A DNA stretch of 37,606 bases from Bacteroidota bacterium (GTDB lineage Bacteria > Bacteroidota > Bacteroidia > UKL13-3), in the NCBI GenBank assembly GCA_947491825.1, contig CANLLM010000014.1, positions 1-37,606 of the forward strand, written 5' to 3'. The first letter of the stretch is position 1, and every line of letters begins with the position of its first letter. The translations under genes and the position numbers were made by a program. Of this stretch, positions 35,101-37,606 are shown in pieces. Under the pieces are notes generated by a model. The model worked only from the letters and a program-made list of their open reading frames with translations, was not told the DNA's origin and searched no databases.

Positions 35101-35653
35101 TACCTTGAATTCCTTGTAAACCTGTTAATCCTCTTGCACCACTATCGCCTTTTATTCCTTGTATACCTTGAATTCCTTGTAAACCTGTTAATCCTCTTGC
35201 ACCACTATCTCCTTTTATTCCTTGTATACCTTGAACACCTTGTGGGCCAGGGGCACTATTGGCAGCAAATAATGCAAATGGCACACTCAACAATTCACTT
35301 GTTCCTGTAATGGTGTAGTTAGAACCTCCGTTTACATCGGTTTCTGTTTTAATAAAGTATGGACCATTAGCCCAATTAATCGTATTCATTGAACCACTTA
35401 CCACTGTTCCTGTTCCAATTTCAATACTCACCAAGCCATTGGCATTTGTTGTTGGAGACTGTTTTTCAACATATACAGCTGTTCCTGTTGCTGAACCTTG
35501 TAAGATACTAGTTTGCATACCAATACTTTTGGATACAACTAAGGTATTGGAACTGTTCCTGATTACTGCTTGGTAGCTCATTTTTTGAGGTGCTTGCGCA
35601 AATAATGCGGAGCTAAAAATGATTGCAATGATGATTGTAACTGTAATTCTCAT
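32159..35653 (-). CDS. Fibre-like repeat protein with collagen segment and S74 chaperone
   Basis: The 1164-residue product has, in order: a signal peptide (1-19); an N-terminal domain (20-132) with KMSYQAVIRNSSNTLVV and LLSVPFALFAANSA, common in Bacteroidota proteins with this ending; 21 unbroken Gly-X-X triplets (136-198); a spacer; a 17-residue repeat present in 45 clear copies (259-1022) plus degenerate end copies; and a C-terminal S74 intramolecular chaperone (about 1040-1164) ending in a coiled coil. The S74 site TSDKRWK has Ser1061, Asp1062 and Lys1066, the same Ser-Asp and +5 Lys spacing as endosialidase chaperones that cut themselves between Ser and Asp. It has no T9SS tail. It starts four bases after the T9SS gene. 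Confidence 0.92.
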   Translation of the reverse strand: MRITVTIIIAIIFSSALFAQAPQKMSYQAVIRNSSNTLVVSKSIGMQTSILQGSATGTAVYVEKQSPTTNANGLVSIEIGTGTVVSGSMNTINWANGPYFIKTETDVNGGSNYTITGTSELLSVPFALFAANSAPGPQGVQGIQGIKGDSGARGLTGLQGIQGIQGIKGDSGARGLTGLQGIQGIQGIKGDSGLNGAVNAWGLLGSSSTVDNVNFIGTTNNVPFNIKVNNQKAGRIDPTLINAFFGYRAGALNTTGSQNTANGTEALYSNTTGGGNTATGRSALYSNTTGTSNTATGLQALSQNTTGYNSTANGAGALKSNTTGYENTANGFNSLYLNTTGFYNTANGMSSLYSNTTGSQNTANGKGALYSNTTGFENSAFGALVLYSNTVGYANTASGYRTLYSNTTGTVNTANGADALYSNTTGFANTANGYGTLYSNTTGTLNTANGGEALNSNTIGNFNTAIGFASLHSNISGNYNTSTGFEALWSNTVGSNNTANGRNALFSNISGSSNTANGSYALYFNTTGYGNTATGISSLKENTTGIKNTANGDSVLFNNYTGNLNTASGAFAMYSNSTGNSNTANGSNALYNNNASFNTANGANAMYSNTTGSYNTANGNGALYANTTGFSNTAVGFLSLNSTTTGNSNTAVGDSALFSNTTGAVNTATGKNALSANTTGQSNTATGFNALFSNTTGSWNTAVGLSSLRMNTTGSFNTAIGRRSMVENTIGSNNTSLGNQALEFNTTGSYNTATGVVALRSNTTGNWNTANGNGALGTNTTGNDNSGFGALTLHSNTTGSLNTALGTTALYSNTTGTQNTASGKGALYFNTTGSRNSAIGFEALFSNTSGSSNTANGFNALFRNTIGNNNTATGDSALYNNTTASANTANGHQALYSNTTGFSNTATGSYSLLNNVSGSGNTANGVSALFSNTVGYSNTANGLEALSYNTTGHSNTANGRRSLYYSTTGYYNTAIGSDALVNNTTGYQNTANGSEALYSNTTGNNNTAFGYQALVSNSTGSNNIAIGYNAQTPSATNSNQVRIGNTAVTYAGVQVAWTVTSDKRWKSNIENSNLGLDFITKLRPVSYYRNNDDSKKLEYGFIAQELDATLNQAGVTNNGIISKDDAGMYSVRYNDLLAPMVKAIQEQQLMIKELQKEIETLKKK
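32588..34879 (-). repeat. Tandem 51-base repeat, 45 copies (17-residue unit)
   Basis: The unit encodes NTANGxxALYSNTTGxx, with variation at positions 4, 6, 7, 16 and 17 and strong conservation of N1, G5, L9, N12 and G15. Every copy is 17 codons except copy 20 (33863-33910), which has 16. A copy-like segment NAFFGYRAGALNTTGSQ precedes the array and NIAIGYNAQTPSATNSN closes it. The NTAxGxxA rhythm resembles left-handed beta-roll heads of YadA-type adhesins; that resemblance is inference. Copies differ at the DNA level, so the array is old except perhaps in places. Confidence 0.93.
35060..35248 (-). repeat. Collagen-like Gly-X-X segment with identical 63-base copies
   Basis: The encoded segment runs from Gly136 for 21 triplets, with Gly at every third position (GIQGIQGIKGDSGARGLTGLQ units). 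At the DNA level 35083-35145 and 35146-35208 are identical over 63 bases, and a third partial copy follows from 35209. Identity including silent positions means a recent duplication, unlike the older 17-residue array. Confidence 0.92.
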
Positions 35654-35657
35654 GGTG

Positions 35658-36128
35658 TTATTTTTTTATAATTTTGAAAGTTTTTATGCTGTTACTATTT
35701 TCTATAATTTTTAAGAAATAAGTTGCTGCAGCGTATTGATTCATGGCTACTTTCGTTTCACCTCCATCCAATTTTTGCGCAGTAAGTAGTTTCCCATTCA
35801 AATCAAATAATTGGTAACTCAAACTTTTTGTTGCGGTACTTTCTACCTTTAAAATTAAATTATCGAATGTTGGGTTAGGAAAAGCAGACAATTGAATGTT
35901 TAATTCTTTTGAATCAACCAAACCTGTAACGGTAGAAATTTCAAAGGGCTGTTGCACACCTGCTGATGCTGAACCACTGGTTCCTGTGTTGGTGGTGTGA
36001 TTCATTTGCCCCACCGAATAACTCACTGTTCCTCCTGTTCCAGCGGCATTTCCGCCTGAAGTATTAATTGATTGTTGTGCTTTAGCTGTTGTAATGCCGA
36101 TGCACAGCAGTATGATTATTTTTTTCAT
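35658..36128 (-). CDS. Short secreted protein with T9SS type A sorting domain
   Basis: The 156-residue product has a signal peptide (MKKIIILLCIGITTAKAQ), a short Gly/Ser/Thr-rich stretch with VSYSVGQM…GVQQPFEI, and a T9SS type A sorting domain over the last 75 residues: LSAFPNPTFDNLILKVE, then YQLFDLNGKLLTAQKL, GGETKVAMNQYAAATYFLKI and a final KTFKIIKK. Such domains direct proteins through the type IX system and usually anchor them on the surface. The cargo part is very small. I chose the ATG at 36128 because the signal peptide begins there. It is the first gene of the two-gene unit with the fibre-like protein. Confidence 0.9.
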   Translation of the reverse strand: MKKIIILLCIGITTAKAQQSINTSGGNAAGTGGTVSYSVGQMNHTTNTGTSGSASAGVQQPFEISTVTGLVDSKELNIQLSAFPNPTFDNLILKVESTATKSLSYQLFDLNGKLLTAQKLDGGETKVAMNQYAAATYFLKIIENSNSIKTFKIIKK

Positions 36129-36147
36129 ATAAAAGTTAATAATTTCT

Positions 36148-36163
36148 ATTGTACTTGTACAAT
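36148..36163. promoter_or_regulatory. Palindrome upstream of the fibre operon
   Basis: ATTGTAC-TT-GTACAAT is a perfect palindrome with seven-base arms, 20 bases upstream of the ATG at 36128. Its size and position fit an operator for a dimeric regulator. It shares the half-site GTACAA with the direct repeats at 36192-36211. Confidence 0.5.
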
Positions 36164-36191
36164 GATACTCACAATGATAATAAACATTTGG

Positions 36192-36211
36192 GTACAAATG
36201 AGTACAAATGA
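36192..36211. repeat. Tandem 10-base repeat GTACAAATGA, two copies
   Basis: GTACAAATGA occurs twice back to back, 28 bases beyond the palindrome. With the palindrome this makes four GTACAA half-sites within 64 bases upstream of the operon; they may bind one regulator. Confidence 0.5.
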
Positions 36212-36547
36212 TTTGAACTAAATTCAAAAAAATGAGGGTTCAATTATTGAGGTGCAGCTTAAAAATGGCGATTAATACCAATAAAACACCTTCTATTCTT
36301 TAAAATCAAGTTTTCATAGTAGGTAATACATCCCATGAAAGGATAATATATCACACAAAACATGTGAAGGTTAAATCTAAAATTAAAGCAAATGGAAGCG
36401 CCCCAATTTATTGATTAGAAACTTTAAAGAATGAGTAAGAAATACCCAAAACGATGTGAAATGATTTTCGACTATTTGCTTTTTTAAAATAAGCATGCTT
36501 TTATCAAATCTAATGGCATTTAATAGAACAGTTACAACTACCTTTAA
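36212..36547. other. Intergenic stretch, nothing recognised
   Basis: About 335 AT-rich bases between the truncated gene at the right end and the regulatory region of the fibre operon. No open frame of note, no strong hairpin with a T-tract, and no RNA gene was seen. Confidence 0.4.
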
Positions 36548-37606
36548 TTAATTATATATTTCATTTAATACCTTAAAGTTATGAGCAAACCAATCTACCT
36601 CCCAAACATCTAACCTGTTTTGATCAAATTTTAACAAGGCCGATTTAGCTTTTCCAAATTCAGATAAATGATGGTAATACAACGCAGATGTTAAGTAAAA
36701 TTTATTCAATAGCCTCTTATCAAAAGCACCTAAATTAGTAGGTAATTTATTTAAATCAATCGTCTCGATAATTCCTTTTGGAAAGTCATTTTTATGATAC
36801 ATGACTATTAGTCTGTAATAAAAAACAAAATAACAGACTTGATTAAAACAACTTGAAATGTGATTAAAATATAAAGGCGGATTTTGAGAGGTGGGATTTA
36901 ATATCCTATCCCATGCTGCTACTCTACCTAATAAAATTGGATGTATATGTTGATCGATACTTAAAATATTATTTTTAGCTTTTGAAAGTAATTCTTTGGC
37001 CTCACCCAAAAGGTTTAAATTAAATTTCTTTTGACACAAAATTATGTTTCTAAATATCTCCATATCGTAAACTAGTCCAACTGAAGCAGCCTCTATCCAA
37101 TCTCCCCAAAAATCATTTAAATAATCTTCACTAACATATATTTGTAATAATATTCTTTGTAAAATTTCTGAAGTAGCAATATTTTCTAATATAAAATTAT
37201 TTAGAACGGCATTTTTGTTTCTAGTTTCAAAATATAATCTTTGAAAACAGACTGTAAATTTCTCTAAAAACGCTTCGTTTTTTTCATTATATTTTAAATG
37301 GATTACTTGTTTTAAAAAGTCGAAATCTTTAACTTCAATACATAATTCTATCACATTTTTTAGCTGATAAACTTGCTCCCAACTGGGTGAAGTCAAATCT
37401 TGTACAAATCCCATCATCATTTGATGGTTTATTTTTTTACATTTAAAACCCAAATGAATCAATTCGTTGAAAATATCTTTTTCAAATTTGTAAATGTATT
37501 TTTTGAAGTCTGCGAAATCTGTAAAATCGATTGTTTTTGCAAGTAAGTTTAACGTGTAACTTGATGGCTTGCTTTTAGTTTGAACTACACTAAATGTTCT
37601 TCTAAT
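36548..37606 (-). CDS. Bacteroidota-type hypothetical protein, 5' end outside window
   Basis: The frame is open from the stop at 36548 to the window edge, giving at least 352 residues with the true start missing. The inner TTG at 37462 is not a convincing start because coding continues upstream: RRTFSVVQTKSKPSSYTLNLLAKTIDF then FADFKKYIYKFEK. That segment resembles the N-terminal region of a Bacteroidota family of unknown function whose members carry a T-x-RR-x-F…S-x-YTL-x-x-LA-x-x-x-x-F…DF pattern, perhaps a small DNA-binding fold. The rest is helical and resembles TPR/HEAT-like solenoids in composition. No function can be assigned. Confidence 0.75.
   Translation of the reverse strand: MRRTFSVVQTKSKPSSYTLNLLAKTIDFTDFADFKKYIYKFEKDIFNELIHLGFKCKKINHQMMMGFVQDLTSPSWEQVYQLKNVIELCIEVKDFDFLKQVIHLKYNEKNEAFLEKFTVCFQRLYFETRNKNAVLNNFILENIATSEILQRILLQIYVSEDYLNDFWGDWIEAASVGLVYDMEIFRNIILCQKKFNLNLLGEAKELLSKAKNNILSIDQHIHPILLGRVAAWDRILNPTSQNPPLYFNHISSCFNQVCYFVFYYRLIVMYHKNDFPKGIIETIDLNKLPTNLGAFDKRLLNKFYLTSALYYHHLSEFGKAKSALLKFDQNRLDVWEVDWFAHNFKVLNEIYN

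Overview
The window is a compact, AT-rich stretch of a chromosome from the phylum Bacteroidota. Several things point there: repeated -7 elements of the TAnnTTTG type, some with a TTG/TTTG element about 19 bases upstream; many lipoprotein and Sec signal peptides; a type IX secretion (T9SS) C-terminal sorting domain; DUF2147, DUF6268-like and WG-repeat proteins; and the gene pairs era-der and rplU-rpmA. I cannot place it below phylum. I see no insertion sequence, prophage, integrase, CRISPR array or known defence system.

Layout. 1-7.1 kb: the start of a small lipoprotein, the ribosome-assembly GTPases Der and Era, an initiator tRNA with its own promoter and terminator, a gene-poor stretch, a WG-repeat protein, RNase R and a PolB-like exonuclease. 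7.4-10.4 kb: a tightly overlapped adaptor/permease/ATPase export operon. 10.5-12.6 kb: an envelope operon (beta-barrel, DUF2147, lipoprotein). 12.7-14.6 kb: a LemA-TPM-TPM cluster. 14.8-19.6 kb: surface glycan-type genes (a GT9 enzyme with an N-terminal Cys cluster, a GT4 enzyme, a methyltransferase) around a secreted Asp-box propeller and a lipoprotein. 19.6-24.2 kb: purine salvage, a TIGR03643 protein divergent from an unusual photolyase/cryptochrome, Ppx/GppA, Maf and RlmH. 24.3-29.6 kb: ClpC, a lipoprotein MsrA divergent from a redoxin, a decayed haem-protein/monooxygenase relic after the redoxin, and ribosomal proteins L27 and L21. 30-31.9 kb: a holin-superfamily-III-like membrane protein, a partner, and a nucleoid-associated protein. 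32.1-36.1 kb: a two-gene operon with a short T9SS-sorted protein and a 1164-residue fibre-like protein. The window ends in a truncated Bacteroidota-type gene of unknown function.

The most interesting unit is the fibre-like operon. The long protein joins a signal peptide, an N-terminal domain, 21 unbroken collagen-type Gly-X-X triplets, about 46 copies of a 17-residue repeat and a C-terminal S74-type self-cleaving chaperone with the Ser-Asp/Lys arrangement intact. Tail-fibre architecture therefore appears to be used here by a cellular, secreted protein. The second is the relic after the redoxin: its family can still be read (decayed CxxCH, PFTLTSY, PWPADP), but it carries a frameshift and at least two stops. 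The third is a set of promoters whose -7 element ends only 4-6 bases before the start codon, which predicts leaderless or nearly leaderless mRNAs.

Most genes are ordinary housekeeping or envelope functions. Assignments come from motif recognition by eye; no database search was run.
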